A stretch of 64,000 nt of DNA, taken from contig NC_057795.1 of assembly GCF_018294505.1 (NCBI RefSeq), forward strand, positions 227,720,493-227,784,492. Reading direction: 5' to 3'. This stretch comes from Triticum aestivum. Lineage: Eukaryota; Streptophyta; Magnoliopsida; Poales; Poaceae. The first letter of the stretch is position 1. Each line of letters opens with the position of its first letter. A model generated the notes under the pieces. It was not told where the DNA came from. It saw nothing but the letters and a program-made list of their open reading frames with translations, and made no database searches. Shown here piece after piece: positions 22,751 to 34,398 of the stretch. A program made the position numbers and the translations under genes.

Positions 22751-23890
22751 TCTTCGCTCAATGTAATCCGCTGTCTAAGCATGTGGAGACTTCCATGCAT
22801 CTTGCTCTATTGGAGTATCGCACATGAATAAAAGTGTATTCTTTTGTGGTTTAGTCTAGAATCTTCCATGTATGAATTTTTACTATAGTACTGGTGAAAG
22901 ACTTACTATGAACCATTTCTTACATCTCCTCTGCCCCCTTCCAAGTCATCCTGATTTAATCCCTCCGTCTAGGTGTATAAGGGCATGGTTAATACTAAAT
23001 AGTATAGCCAATTGTTGACTATAAGAAAGTGCCATGTCATCTGTAGCCAACATGTATAACAATTGATACTCAAAAACTAATTCTTAAAGATCATTTCTTG
23101 CAAAGCACAATAAATGTTATTTCTTCACAAGTTTCGGATGCAGGTTGAACAGTTCAATGCTTTTGTTTGCAAAAGATACCTTTTTATCTATTTCACCCAG
23201 ATGTTTGTGAGCTCTAGAGATGAAATAATATCCGAAGAAACCTATCGATACTCGTTACACATAAGAAGACCCCCACATCCTTTGTCAAAATAAACAACTC
23301 CCTGATCAATGCATTTCACTCTCCCATGCAATGCACGAGCACCTTACTATAGATCAATACGGCCAAAAATTGAACTAACATTATATATAGTACGATAAAT
23401 GATGATACATGTCACCTAAAGTTATATAATTGAAAACTATGTTCAAATACAAATCCAACGATATAGTTTTTGTTGACATGCACTAACATTTTGTCAGTTA
23501 AATCTTCAATCAAATTCAATGGGGGACTAATAAACCACGACCGATGTAGTACAAGTGTAGAGGGCGGCGCTGCACGGGAGTCTCACCACGCTCGTGGCGC
23601 GGCAGTAAAGCCGTCCTATCACAAAACCCAACCACTTCCAGTAATAAGTGGCCTGGTAAAATAAACGGACAAGCAACCATCACATCCCTCCATCTTTTTT
23701 GCATTTCATCTCTCTGCATTTACTTTCTCCAGTCCATCTCGCACACTCGATCCCTAGCTACTACTCCTATGGCCAGTTCTTTTGGCGGCTTTAAAAATAA
23801 GACGTCTCTTCCCCAGCTTTTCCTGTAAGACTAGTCACAGTGGAGAGTAACATTAAGGCGCCTCACTCATTTATTTGGGCTTCTAAACTA
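22751..23890. other. Spacer with MITE fragments
   Basis: No supported gene. Holds a fragment of a CTCCCTCCGTCTAGGTG-type MITE near 22962 and half of a MITE near 23480-23560 (related to 24193-24358). Confidence 0.5.
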
Positions 23891-24181
23891 CTCCCTCCAT
23901 TTACTTATATGAGGCCACTATGGAATATACATTTTGCATCTATACAAGGACACCAACAGAAATCAAGGAAAGAATTAATGATATTTCCTCGTACTAGCAA
24001 TCTTTGCATGCATGCCGTTATAATGACACTAGGTACTTCCTCCACTCAGTTTCCTTGCATGCATGTTGCGTCTTAATGATCCCAGTAAACGAAAATAAAA
24101 AATTGCCTTGCAAAATATGCATTAAATTTTATCTTGGTACCTGTAATATGATTTTGGCCTTGTATATAAAAATGGAGGGAG
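23891..24181. mobile_element. Stowaway-like MITE
   Basis: 291 bp with ends CTCCCTCCATTTA and AAATGGAGGGAG and inner inverted TGAGGCC/GGCCTTG-type segments. Left flank TA, right flank CA, so one TSD copy has changed. Confidence 0.75.
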
Positions 24182-24192
24182 CACTACTAGTA

Positions 24193-24358
24193 CCTCCATC
24201 CTGGTTTATTCGTCAGCATTGTAATTTGAGGTAAATTTTGACCAAAGATTTAACTGATAAAATGTTAGTGCACGTGACATGCACAAACATTTCATTAGTT
24301 AAATTTATGATCAAAATTTGATACAAATTACAATGGGGACCAATAAACCAGGACGGAG
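24193..24358. mobile_element. Stowaway-like MITE
   Basis: About 166 bp between CCTCCATCCTGG and its inverse CCAGGACGGAG, with self-complementary AATTTTGA arms. A TA precedes the left end. A half copy lies near 23480. Confidence 0.75.
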
Positions 24359-24726
24359 CTAGTAGTAATGGGATTACTAATCTAGAAGCCTAAACGAACT
24401 GGCCCCTGGTACTCCTACTAGTAGTAGTACTCAAGTTGGAATTCCAATTGCACGGCACAACTTGTTAGGCAAAAAATTCAATACAGGGTGTAGGAAGCGG
24501 TTTGGGAATTTGCATGCCTTACCGACCAGTGTGATACTCCGTACAAAGTACGACAGAGAAATAACCACAGAGAAGGAAGCTAAAAGTAAACAATCAAACG
24601 AGCATTTTTGCATTTGTTTTGCATTGAATCGTTTCACAAGCTTTACTAGTGCTGTTTTTCTACTTTTACAAAAACCGCATCATAATGTTAAAACGTGCAT
24701 TTGCACGTACATAAGTAATAGTAGTA

Positions 24727-24813
24727 CTCCCTCCGTCTAGGTGTATAAAGTCTTCCCTCCTTCTTGGTCACGATGCACAACCAAAGATGACTTATTCACC
24801 TGCACGGAGGGAG
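24727..24813. mobile_element. Short Stowaway MITE
   Basis: 87 bp, CTCCCTCCGTCTAGGTG to CACGGAGGGAG, TA duplications at 24725-24726 and 24814-24815. Confidence 0.88.
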
Positions 24814-25040
24814 TAGCAAAGTCTGCAAGCATATATAGAGAGAGATGTGTAGTGCGATAGTATAGAGTAAAGTTTGTGCTATATGCACGTACTTACAAAA
24901 TGCGTACGGATACACAAGGTTTCCAAACTTTCCCTCTTACATACTTAATTAAGGACGCTAATAATTCCCGAACGTTCAGGATTTATCATTTGTGTCACAA
25001 AACTAATGAGATCACCTTACGAAACTAAATTATACTCCTA

Positions 25041-25763
25041 CTAAAAGCCACGACGCTCGCAGGAGCGCTTGCGGCACGCCACGAGTGCCCTGGTGCGTGG
25101 CCGTTTCCCAGCGTGCCGACACAACGCCTCTTCCTCAGCCTCACAACTCGCGAGGTGCTGATTGGCGGCTTGCTGGCGGGCGAGCACGATCTCATCGGTG
25201 TGGTGATCCGGCGCCAACAGGTACTCCTCCTCACTGTAAGCGTGCACCCGGTCCACGTACCGCCAAGCGTAGATGAGGCGCTTGGGCCCGACTACACTCA
25301 GGGCTTTGGCACGGGCGTCCTCCGCCACCCTCACGACCCTTGCACGATCATTCTGCCAAAGAGCCAATTGCCTGACTCTCTCGGACGCGACATAGACCTG
25401 CCAGGCAGCTTGCCCCGCCGCGCGCCTCTCTTCCTCGGCCTTCTTCTCCGCCTCTATTTTGGCGTGCTCTGCCGGCGACAAAGCCTCCCACATGGCGACA
25501 TCCATTTCTTTCTAAAGCTCCTCAAGTCTGGGGAGCTCGGCGGGTGGCGCGGCGTTCTCCTCGTAGCGGGGAGCTGACGCGTCCTCCGACGCGCGTGCTG
25601 GCGAGATTGGGAACACCGACGCGTCCACCTCGACGCGTCGTGGCGAGGAGTGGAACGCCGACGCGTCCTCCTCGACTAGTGGCGGCGAGGAACGTAACGA
25701 TGATGCGTGACCGTCCACGCGGTGCAGCGAGGGGCGCCTAGGGCTTGGGAGGGGCGATGCCAT
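25041..25763 (-). pseudogene. Unknown Glu/Ala/Arg-rich protein gene with one internal amber codon
   Basis: Function not recognised. From the Met at 25761-25763 one frame runs to 25041 (about 240 codons) with a single TAG at 25512-25514. The first part is Ser/Pro-rich with repeats like (D)ASAFHSSPRRVE. The second part is strongly helical and charged (AEKKAEEERRAAGQAAWQVY) followed by KRLIYAWRYVDRV and ARQQAANQ. The same RLI-x-AWR and RQQEA patterns occur in the remnant at 56210-56680, so this is a small gene family. A TATA box lies about 80 bp upstream. High GC, gene-like codon use. The amber could be a nonsense mutation (CAG to TAG) or an assembly/base error; alternatively translation starts at the Met just after it (25505). 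Confidence 0.55.
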
Positions 25764-25838
25764 GGTGGTCAACGTGAGAGAGAGGGGAGGAGATAGCAAT
25801 GAACGTGAGCATTCTTCCGAATGCAATGGGAGGCGCGG

Positions 25839-25847
25839 TATTTATAG
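25839..25847 (-). promoter_or_regulatory. Putative TATA box for the 25041-25763 gene
   Basis: The minus strand reads CTATAAATA about 80 bp upstream of the Met at 25763, a normal plant spacing. Confidence 0.55.
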
Positions 25848-25855
25848 CGAGCAAT

Positions 25856-27335
25856 GGCACACCTATGTAAGATATGGATTGAGCTGCACTAACTTAACTG
25901 TAGGTCCAGTTGCATCACTGACATGTGGGCCAGACCCCTGTTGGGCCCGTACGTGCAGTTAAGTAACTGAGGCAGCATCCCGTAAGATATGTTGCGTGAT
26001 TAACGTAACAGCTACGTGGGCATATTTGTTGGAGTAAATTACGGGGGAGGAAAGGGGTGGAAATATTGCTGGTTACAACGGATTGGACGAGCGCGGGGGG
26101 AGGAGAGTCATGCATGCAGATTTTTCCCACACGGGGTGGAGTGGTGGGACCGTCGGAGGGAGAAGGAGGGTCTGGCAGGCATATTGTTTCCACACATGGA
26201 GAGGAAAAGATTTGGAGACGAACGGGCTTCCTGCAGGTATGGGGAACGGTGCATAATAAGTCATCTTCCATGCCGGGCTAGGTATAGTCTCAAGTCATTA
26301 AAAACATACACGCCCCACACATGTTCATATTTCAAGGTGCACTAAATTATTGCATACGATGATTAAGGCTGGCCATAATGGTGGTATCTTAGCTGGTATC
26401 ATGCACACGGGAATAGCAAACAAGCTGATGTGGCAAAGAATTAAAGAAGAGAGGGGGGGTTAGAGTAACTAGTGTTCATGCATGCATTCATAAACACATT
26501 TTGTTTGTGAAGAATGACAACATTAGTTGAGTACTTTTGTAGACTACAAAAACTATGCCACCGCCTCTATCTTGCTAAGAGTAGGGGAAATTTTTGAATC
26601 GAGCCCTTTAAACTAGAAGGGAGGTAGTAGTACTCTAATAGCTAACCTTGTTGTGATGACAAGATAGGAGATGGCACGCATCTGGATGGAGGAACTAGTC
26701 TGCATTGTGCATTTAAGTTTTGTTTGGAGTCAATGTACCTTTACTTTGATCAAACTTATAGAAAAATGTATCAACACTCACAATGTCAAATCAATATTTT
26801 TATACTCATTATAAAATGTAGTTCTTATACTCATATAATCAGTATTGTAGATATTGATATTTTTAGTATAAATTTGGTCAAACACTTTGCAAACGGTTGA
26901 TGGAAGTACAAAGGACCAGGGTGAGTATCATGCATGCGGAGTAGGGAAAAAATTGCTCATTTATAGCCGATTGAAGTCTCAAAGGGCGCGACCGCGCGAG
27001 GGAGGCGAAGGTCGTCAGAGGCGCGACGGTTGATGGAATTAAGTGAAGTTACATCCACGCGCCGGCATGGCGTGCGAACAGGTAGAAGCTATACCGTCAG
27101 GCCTATGATATGGTTCTAGTAGACATGACATCTAGTGGGTGCCGTATAGTACTCAAGAACACTTTGGGGACTTGCAGCCATTTATCTACCGGGCAAGCCA
27201 ACAACCCCACGCCGTTCGCACGCCCTACTCATCCCTATCTTTTACTAGCACAGTACCTTACAACAGTTCGCTCCCAGTTGTCATGTCCTGTCACATTACA
27301 CCAATTCAAATTCTCCTAACCCTCCTCCAAAATCC
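25856..27335. other. Spacer inside the CACTA, with possible MITE remnants
   Basis: No supported gene. About 26362-26680 and 26720-26930 look like diverged MITEs (the latter with paired TTTGATCAAACTTA / TTTGGTCAAAC arms), but their ends could not be fixed. The last 100 bp would be the 5' flank of the exonuclease-like gene. Confidence 0.4.
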
Positions 27336-28111
27336 ATGGCCTCCCAAATCTCCATGGTCGCCGCTAAGTACCAGGTTCGAGCCATCACCGGTGATGAGTT
27401 CATCGTCATCTACACACGTGGATCCGCGACGGTGAAAGCATGCCTTGCTCACTTCCTACGCATGTTCAACAGTTCAAAGGATGAGTGGGTCGCTCGGCTA
27501 GATGTTGAGTACACCACAGTCCTAGAAAGAGAGAAGATTCTAAAGGAGGAAGAGAAGAAGAAGCCTGTCGTGATCCAGGTTTGCGTACATAACATGTGCT
27601 TGGTCTACCACATATGCCATGCCGACGTTGAGTGCCAGGATTTTAAGAACTTCCTCAAGGAAGAAAGAGTGAAGTTCGTTACTGTAGACTTTAGGAACAA
27701 CAGGGATGTCCTGGGTTGGATAGGCCTCGTTGCAGGCCAGCCCTTCGATCTCCAGAAGGCAAGCCTGGTGTCCTCCTCTCAGCCTTCAATGCTGAGCCTG
27801 GCAGCAGCCATGATTGATCATTCATATGCTAAATTGAAGAAACCTCACCATGAATTTCATCATGCATGGGAGTCGAAGACATAAGATGAAGATCACATCC
27901 TGTACGAGCAACGGATGCCTACCTTTGTTTAAATATATACAAGGGTTGGATGAAGAAGCAGAGCCCAGTGTCCGGTTCAAGCAAAGAAGCATCAGCAAAG
28001 AGGAAGAGGGATGAGGACAAAGTCGAGGACGTGGACTCGGACTCCGAGTATGGTAACAGTGCCGTCGCTCATGCTGGTTCTACTGCAGTGTTAAGCGGAC
28101 TAGTTGCTTAG
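27336..28111 (+). pseudogene. Plant DEDDy 3'-5' exonuclease-like gene, broken by a stop and a frameshift
   Basis: Resembles the plant-expanded family of WRN-type 3'-5' exonuclease-domain proteins (RNase H fold). The Met of MASQISMVAAKY starts at 27336. Motif I is ARLDVEYTTV (the D-x-E pair present), followed by VVIQVCVHNMCLVYHICHAD, FVTVDFRNNRDVLGW (candidate motif II Asp) and QPSMLSLAAAMI. TAA at 27882-27884 ends the frame before motif III. After a 1-2 nt frame change near 27905, the downstream frame gives ATDAYLCLNIYKGW (motif III Asp plus Tyr) and a Lys/Glu/Asp-rich tail to TAG at 28109-28111. Catalytic residues are thus all present in the DNA but split between frames. Cellular role unknown. 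Confidence 0.65.
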
Positions 28112-29440
28112 TTTATTTTTAGGGGTGTGTTGTGATGATCTCCCAGCTGAACTATGTTTATGTTCTTTCTCATTATTTTAACTTTATGTTCTTTCTCATT
28201 ATTTGAACTCTTTAGTACATACAGTAGTACTAGTACTATGTCTTACTACTGTTTTCTTGCAGTTGGTACTACTGCTCGTATCTTCGTGTTCCTACTGTAC
28301 TTAATACGTTTGTACTAGTAGTATAATTTGGGTCAGTTGATTTGTGAAAGAAGTTCGACGGAGCGAAGGAAGAAGATGGCAGAGAAGCTACCCCAGTATC
28401 TATATTAGGGTGGTAGGGTGCCCATGATCTATCTTATGAGTGTTGCGTGTGGAATGCAGTTCGCCGGAAAAAAATGGATCATGCCCGGGGTTAAACGGAT
28501 GGTGGGGGTGGGGGGAGCATGGCGGTTGCAGGTGGTTCAGGGGTGGGCGGGGCGGCGGCGGCAGGAAGTTAAGCGTGTGGCGGGCTGAGAAGATGAATCG
28601 TGCATCAATTTCGTAGGTTGAAGAAGCCCTTCTAGCCATCCATGTTGCATCCAACGGCTCATAAGAGTCGACTGACCCAAATTGCTCCTTCAGATTGCAG
28701 GATCCACATGGAATTCAAGGTCTCGAAGGTAGATTCCGCGTCCGCACCCAGTTTGCCAGCTCGGCACGGGCACGGCCGGCTTCCGCCGCAACAGCCACCA
28801 TGTGCGCCTCCTCTGCGCGGGCGGAGACGACAATGACAAGCTAGTTCCTCCTCGCTGGTGTGCTGGAGCACGTGCTCATCCTCCTCTTTGTACGCTGCAT
28901 GCATAGACGCGGCTCCACCAGCTGCTCGTGTGCTTGGTAGCACGGCAGCATCGCGAGGAGGGACTGCAGACGATGTGAGCGGGCGAGCCTTCGGCTTCAT
29001 GCCACAGGGATGGCGGTGACACAGCGGTGATAGGCGAGAAATTGTTGGCCGGTGTAGGCAGGCGCCAGCATGCGCAATGGTGGTGGCGGCATATTGATGA
29101 GCGCGCGTATGGGAGCTTAGTTTAGTTTTATATAGGGTTGGTCAAACTTAAAAGAAAACCGTACTAGTACACGTAAACATTAGACTGAGCCAGCGCTTAT
29201 ATTAGTTACCACAGCCACAATACGGAATCCTGTGCAAGCGCGTGAATCACGGCCGCGTGGTTGATCGAACGTCGTGTCACCTTGTCGCACTCGAAGGACA
29301 TACACCGAACCTTTTTGTGTGTGTGAAAACAATCCCCGAATATTACTCAACTTTTTTTCCTGGAAAAGTTCTTGACGCTAAAATATTTCCATATTTTTGA
29401 ATTTAGCTCCAGTTCGTGTTTATTTGGATTTGGATGTTTT
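28112..29440. other. Spacer inside the CACTA
   Basis: No recognisable gene. A GC-rich stretch (about 28490-29060) resembles coding DNA in composition but shows no known domain; short ORFs on both strands conflict. Confidence 0.4.
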
Positions 29441-29661
29441 AGGTGCGCCCTAGTTTTTTTAATACTGATTTTGTGTGTGTGACTGAGAGAGAACGTGTGT
29501 ATGTGTCCATATGTGTGTTGTGGCGGAAGGGCAATGTGGAGACGGTGTGCGTGTGATAGAGACATAGAGAGGTGTGAATGTGCAAATGATCATGCATGAG
29601 TGAGACATAGACAGATGCCGATACGTTGTGTATACATGAGAGAATGGTCTTGTATTTTACT

Positions 29662-29699
<38 letters not shown>

Positions 29700-29935
29700 G
29701 AGCATCCGTAACACAACAACCATCTCTCTCGATTCGTCCGTCCCTCACATGATCGCATGTAACACATGCATCAACACGCACATTTTGACACCCTCACCTG
29801 GCCCATGCCCACCTCAAGGCCCGCACATCGCTCTCTATCTCGCACGCACAATCTCTTCGTGAATACCCTGTTTAGCATGTAGCTTTCCGTCACATACACA
29901 CACATTTCACTCCATAGGTTTGTTTTCTCTCAATA

Positions 29936-29974
<39 letters not shown>

Positions 29975-30540
29975 CCCCCGAGCACACAATACATCCCCAT
30001 CCAAGGTTATATGGCGACCACTCTCTCTTGTGCTTCTCTGCACCCCAGCATGCACAACACCTCAATCTTCAAAGAGGGCATCAAGGAGATCAAATACAGC
30101 GACTACACTGCGCTAGAGAATGCGGGGCCATTTGGAAGCAGGATGATGTGACGATGGCTGACTGACTCCTCCCCCACCCTCTCTCTCCCGCACAAAATTA
30201 CCAATCCCACTCTCCTCCGCACAAAATTATCAATCCCTCAACCCACGCGATCCTTCCCCTCTCGTCCATGTTTTTCCAGCTCTCTCATTAAACCTGTTGT
30301 CTCTTCTCCTTCCACGGTACAGAATCCGGATGCACACGCATCTCACGTATATTACATGTCTCCATCTTTCTCACCGACCTAACTTCTTCCTCTCTCTTTC
30401 TCTCTCTATCTCTCTCTCTCCCTGTCTCCTTAGGTTTGTCTCCTACTCTCTCGTGCACATGCATATAATCTTTCCCGCCCTATCTGCTCCATCTTCGCAA
30501 GCTCTCTCTACACGTTTCATTCACACATTGGGATATGTTC
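29441..30540. repeat. GT/GA-rich and CT-rich low-complexity block
   Basis: Contains (GT)n(GA)n at about 29662-29699, (CA)n at 29937-29970 and pyrimidine-rich stretches to about 30500. ORFs reading Ser-His-Thr-His repeats are microsatellite translations. Confidence 0.85.
29937..29970. repeat. (CA)n microsatellite
   Basis: About 16-17 CA units. Confidence 0.95.
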
Positions 30541-30792
30541 AAAATGTTGCTTTTATAATGGATGATGTAGAGTTATGGTTGGTTTTTTTGAATTCTACAA
30601 AGTAATAACTATGAAATGCATTTAGATTCTCATTTGACTGGGATTATGTGAGTTTGAGCATGTTGTGATGTACTATAGACCTTGTATACATCTTGGAATT
30701 CGACAATGATTGTAACTATTGAATTGTATAGACCATTACATTCGAGGTCAGTAGCCTAATATATTTATTTCACAATTACAACAAATGATTAA

Positions 30793-31223
30793 GGGTCAGT
30801 TTGGTTTGCACCCTGGGATCCCTGCCTGAAATTTTTTTGTGCCTGGCATGCGCTTGGAAAGTTGAAGTTTTCTGCCTGCCCAGGCTAGCCACGCAGCGGT
30901 GTGTTTGGTTTCTACCCTAGCCTGCTGCTTTGTCCTTTTGTGATTAGAAAACCTTTTTTAAACAGTGAACTGTACCTCATGTATCCTTTATTAGTGCCAG
31001 GCAAGGTTGCAGCCCGTCCAGGCAAACAAAACAGGATGCCTGGACCAGGCTAATCACTCTGCCTGGGCATTTTCTATTATTTTTTTATTTTCACCAGGCT
31101 AATCACATAACCAGGCCAGGCAAGTATTTTCTTTCCCAGGCACAAACCAAACAACTACCAGGCCAACTCCAGGCACTATCCAGGCCAAGCATATATGGGC
31201 TTGGATGCAAACCAAACTGACCC
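30793..31223. mobile_element. Tourist/PIF-Harbinger-type MITE
   Basis: 431 bp with inverted ends GGGTCAGTTTGGTTTGCA / TGCAAACCAAACTGACCC and a TAA target duplication (30790-30792 and 31224-31226). The interior is rich in CCAGGC/GCCTGG words. Confidence 0.92.
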
Positions 31224-31256
31224 TAATTCACTACAAACTAAGAAAACAAATGTGTA

Positions 31257-31511
31257 CTCCCTCCGTTTTTATTTAAGTCCTGTATTAGCATTGGTCAAAG
31301 TCAAGTTTTGTACACTCTCAGAAAGTTTATAACAAAAAATATTAACATATACAATAACAAATAAATACCATTAGACTCATTATTGAATGTACTTTCACAT
31401 CATACATATTTGTTATGGTAAATGTTTATATTTTTCTATAAACTTGGTAAAACTTTAGGAAGTTTGACTTTGGTCAAACCTAATATGCAGAGTTAGTAAA
31501 AACGGAGGGAG
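31257..31511. mobile_element. Stowaway MITE
   Basis: 255 bp, CTCCCTCCGTTTTTATT to AACGGAGGGAG with GGTCAAAGTC/GACTTTGGTCAAA inner arms, TA at 31255-31256 and 31512-31513. Confidence 0.9.
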
Positions 31512-31513
31512 TA

Positions 31514-32315
31514 CTAGTAGTTACTAGTACTACTTGCTAGTTGCTTAGCCGAATCACCCAACATGCCACACGAGGAGTTCAGTGTCACAAAACTTTGAGG
31601 TCGATGGGAAAATCTCCCGCGACCCTAATTCGAGCAGTGGGAAGTTACCATCATAGCCTTCAGAACAGACCTACGGAAGACGCTTGGTAGGGGGCGTTTT
31701 AGTAACTTCAGATTCACCCTACCCAGCCAACCCCACCCCGGCACCCAGAGTAGTACACCTGAATACTCCCCATTTTCTATCCCCACCGCAAAATAGACTT
31801 CTCCATGGCACCACAACCTTTGTGCTCCTCCCCTTCTACATCGGCGCACTCGTCCACCGCAGCGCATCTGCCTCATTGACGACCTCGTACGCCGCACTGG
31901 AGCCGGTCCACCGTCATTGTCGTACACGGAGCCTCTTCCCTGGCACCATCTTCCATGGTCTTGGATCTCCTTCCCGGAAGCCGCCACCAAGTGCGGAAGC
32001 ACTACCATCGTGGACAATGAACTGACTCACGTTGCTGACCATGATGCACAGAGGCCACCGCGACCATTGTTGTCCTCCTCAATTGGTAATGTGTTTATTG
32101 AATCACTTAGCAGTACATGTGCAGTTCCAATTTTGTTGATACCTACCCTTCAAATTTCCTGGTTGCTATTGTTCCCGTAAAAGTAATTGGTTATAGCCTC
32201 CATTATCCAACAAAATATCAGCTTGTAATTGTGCGTCACTCATGTATCGTGTTGTGCTTGGGTAGGTTCTTCATCTTCAACCAGTAGTGTGCCAAATGAT
32301 GGAAAGTTTTTTAGA
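31514..32315. other. Spacer with a GC-rich short ORF region
   Basis: About 31680-32080 has GC-rich, exon-like composition (a Met at 31805, a possible GT donor near 32090) but no recognised domain. Not called as a gene. Confidence 0.35.
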
Positions 32316-32545
32316 ACTAGCAAGATGCCCATGCATTGCATGCATCAAGATGCATTTGTATGAGTAGTTTATCTTGTGGGAGAAAAGGATGAACGAGGGA
32401 AGGCCTATTTGCAAATTTGGAGAGGGGTGTGGGTATCTTTTTGCAAAATTTCCATTGTTTCCTTCATATCTGTCAGATATAAATCGGATGGCCTATATTG
32501 CAGGATGGCAGCCACACCATCATCACTAACTCTGTTTGTATAAGA
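32316..32545. mobile_element. Half of a fold-back element (ACTAGCAAGATGCCC end)
   Basis: Starts ACTAGCAAGATGCCCATGC and runs to the centre motif ACCATCATCACTAAC. It matches one arm of the complete copy at 35891-36329; the other arm is missing. Confidence 0.75.
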
Positions 32546-32713
32546 GTAGAGAAACAAAAGTAGAGAGTAAAGAAGTAGAGATAAATATAAAATATAAAAT
32601 AAATATAATAGTAGAGAAGAGAGTAGAGATAGAAGGGACGTCGAGAAAGGATCGCGCGCGTGGGAAAAAGCCGCTGGGCGTGCGCTAGTTTTGGCGCGCG
32701 GCGTCCGGCGCGC

Positions 32714-32723
32714 TTTATAAAAC
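32714..32723 (+). promoter_or_regulatory. Putative TATA box of the AP2-like remnant
   Basis: TTTATAAAAC about 110 bp upstream of the Met at 32830. Confidence 0.5.
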
Positions 32724-32829
32724 CCAACGCCCTCCCACCGCTCTGTGCCTTGCCACCATTCTCTCCCCACTCTGTGCCTCGCCACTGCTCTCTCCCCACT
32801 CTTTATCGCCTCGCCGCCACCGCTCCACC

Positions 32830-33413
32830 ATGCCGCCGCGTCACCGGGAAACTTGGGATACCACGGTGTCTAAGCGCGCCCCTCCGGCGGCTTCTCCGCC
32901 GAGATCCGGTTCCGCGGAATGCGCCTCGGCCTCGGCAATTTCGACACCGCCAATGAGGCCGCCCGCGCATACAGCGCGGCGGCGTGGCACCTCCGGTGGC
33001 CTCATAGAACATTGAACTTCCCCAATGTGCCGACGCGGGAGCGGGCGCAGGAGCTTGCGCCTCTACCGCGGCTTATCACCTATGAGAATCATCGCGACAA
33101 CCGGAGGCGGGAGCACCGTCTCAGCATCGCCGAGATGGACGAGGAAGGCAGGGCGCTGTGGCACCAACGCTTCCCGCAGGACATCATCAACGAGCGTGAG
33201 TTCTACGTGCAAAGGAGGGCGGAGAGGGAGAAGAGGAGGGCGGAGCGAGCCGCCTATCACAAGGACGAGCGTAGGGAAAAAGCGGATGCTCAATTCAACA
33301 TGAGGCTAGGAGCAGCGTCGCCTTGGGAATCCGACGATGATCGGTATCTTCATGCCTACAGTCAGACGTCGGAGGAGGACATCACCAAGGAGGAGTCGGA
33401 CGACGAGGAGTAG
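32830..33413 (+). pseudogene. AP2-domain-like gene remnant
   Basis: AP2/ERF domains bind DNA. The domain reads SAEIRFRGMRLGLGNFDTA then EAARAYSAAAWHLRW and LNFPNV, the typical core ending of an AP2 domain. A charged helical tail follows (AEREKRRAERAAYHK) and an acidic Ser/Glu end. TAA at 32871-32873 falls where AP2 domains have Arg, and the Met at 32830 is one base out of frame with the domain, so the gene is broken at its 5' end. From 32919 on, one frame is open to TAG at 33411-33413. GC-rich, gene-like composition with an upstream TATA box. The partial AP2 domain alone may not bind DNA. Confidence 0.65.
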
Positions 33414-34191
33414 TTGAATTATCTATTTTTTTATCTATCTATCCTGAGAACTATCCTCTACTCTCTAGTCTCTACTCTCTATCTCTACTTCTCGATCTCA
33501 GCATTGTAAACGCTTTTTTAAAGCGCCGCGTGTTGTGATTCTGCTGGAGGTGCTCTAACATGGCAGACGAGTGCTTTAATGTTGCCCACAAGATGGGTGC
33601 GTATTACTAGTAGTATATTTTTCTTGCCATGTTGAGATTTTAAAACCACGAGTGCGAACATGAAGAGGAGCAATGAAGACCAAACACGAGATATTGGGGA
33701 TATCTTCAAGGAGCGTGGCAAGTTAAAGAGGAGCTGCACCGAACCTATAAAATGAGCTTTGGTAAGTAACACCCTTTCAATTACTTTCGTTTAGCCTCGT
33801 GTTGTTCGATGTGTATATGTTGTAGAGTCTTAATCGTCTTAATGCTTTCGTTTTTAGCTTGATGTAGGAAGTGGGTGTTCTCACCTTGTAGTCTATTTTT
33901 ATATTTTTTTCCTTTTGACTTCACTTCTCCGAGTCCTGTTTATCTGGCTTCTACTAAATGGATCTGTGTTGCTTTGAATATTGATCTAAAAAGGAAGTAA
34001 CTTCATGTCAGGATGCAGTTCCTACGAGGAGGGAAGTATGGTCAACCTCGAGATCATGTTTCCAAAATGAGGCTGGATTACACACAAGGTGCCAGTTCCC
34101 TAATGATGCTGGATTAGACAAAAGGTGCAAATTCCCAGATGATGTTGGATTACACACAAGCCAGGTAGAGCCGTCAGCTGTTTGTGTCCTC
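33414..34191. other. Spacer with a short direct repeat
   Basis: No gene. About 34070-34165 has about three copies of a 35-bp unit containing GCTGGATTACACACAAGG. Confidence 0.5.
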
Positions 34192-34398
34192 GTGGCTCTA
34201 GTAAAGGCTGCAAGAAAGTTTGTCACAGCACTTGAGAATGTAGCTGAGTTCCTGAAGAAGCGAAAAGAGCAATCAGATGCTCTCTTCACCCAAGCCAAAG
34301 AAGAGATGGAAGAACCCAGAAATAAGCTAGCAGAGGTAGAGCAGGCTAGGCGTCTCCTGCTATCAAAAACTGTTACCAATACAAAATTTCCTTCATAA
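34192..34398 (+). pseudogene. Fragment encoding a coiled-coil segment, unknown
   Basis: 68 codons with a heptad-like pattern (ALENVAEFLKKRKEQSD, MEEPRNKLAEVEQARRLL). No domain recognised. The frame is open upstream of the Met with Val/Ala-rich codons, so it is probably the last exon of a lost gene. Weak evidence for function. Confidence 0.3.

Noticed and set aside
28400..29000. GC-rich possible gene
   Set aside because: Short conflicting ORFs on both strands and no recognisable motif.
29439..29781. Ser-His-Thr-His-rich ORFs
   Set aside because: Pure microsatellite translation.
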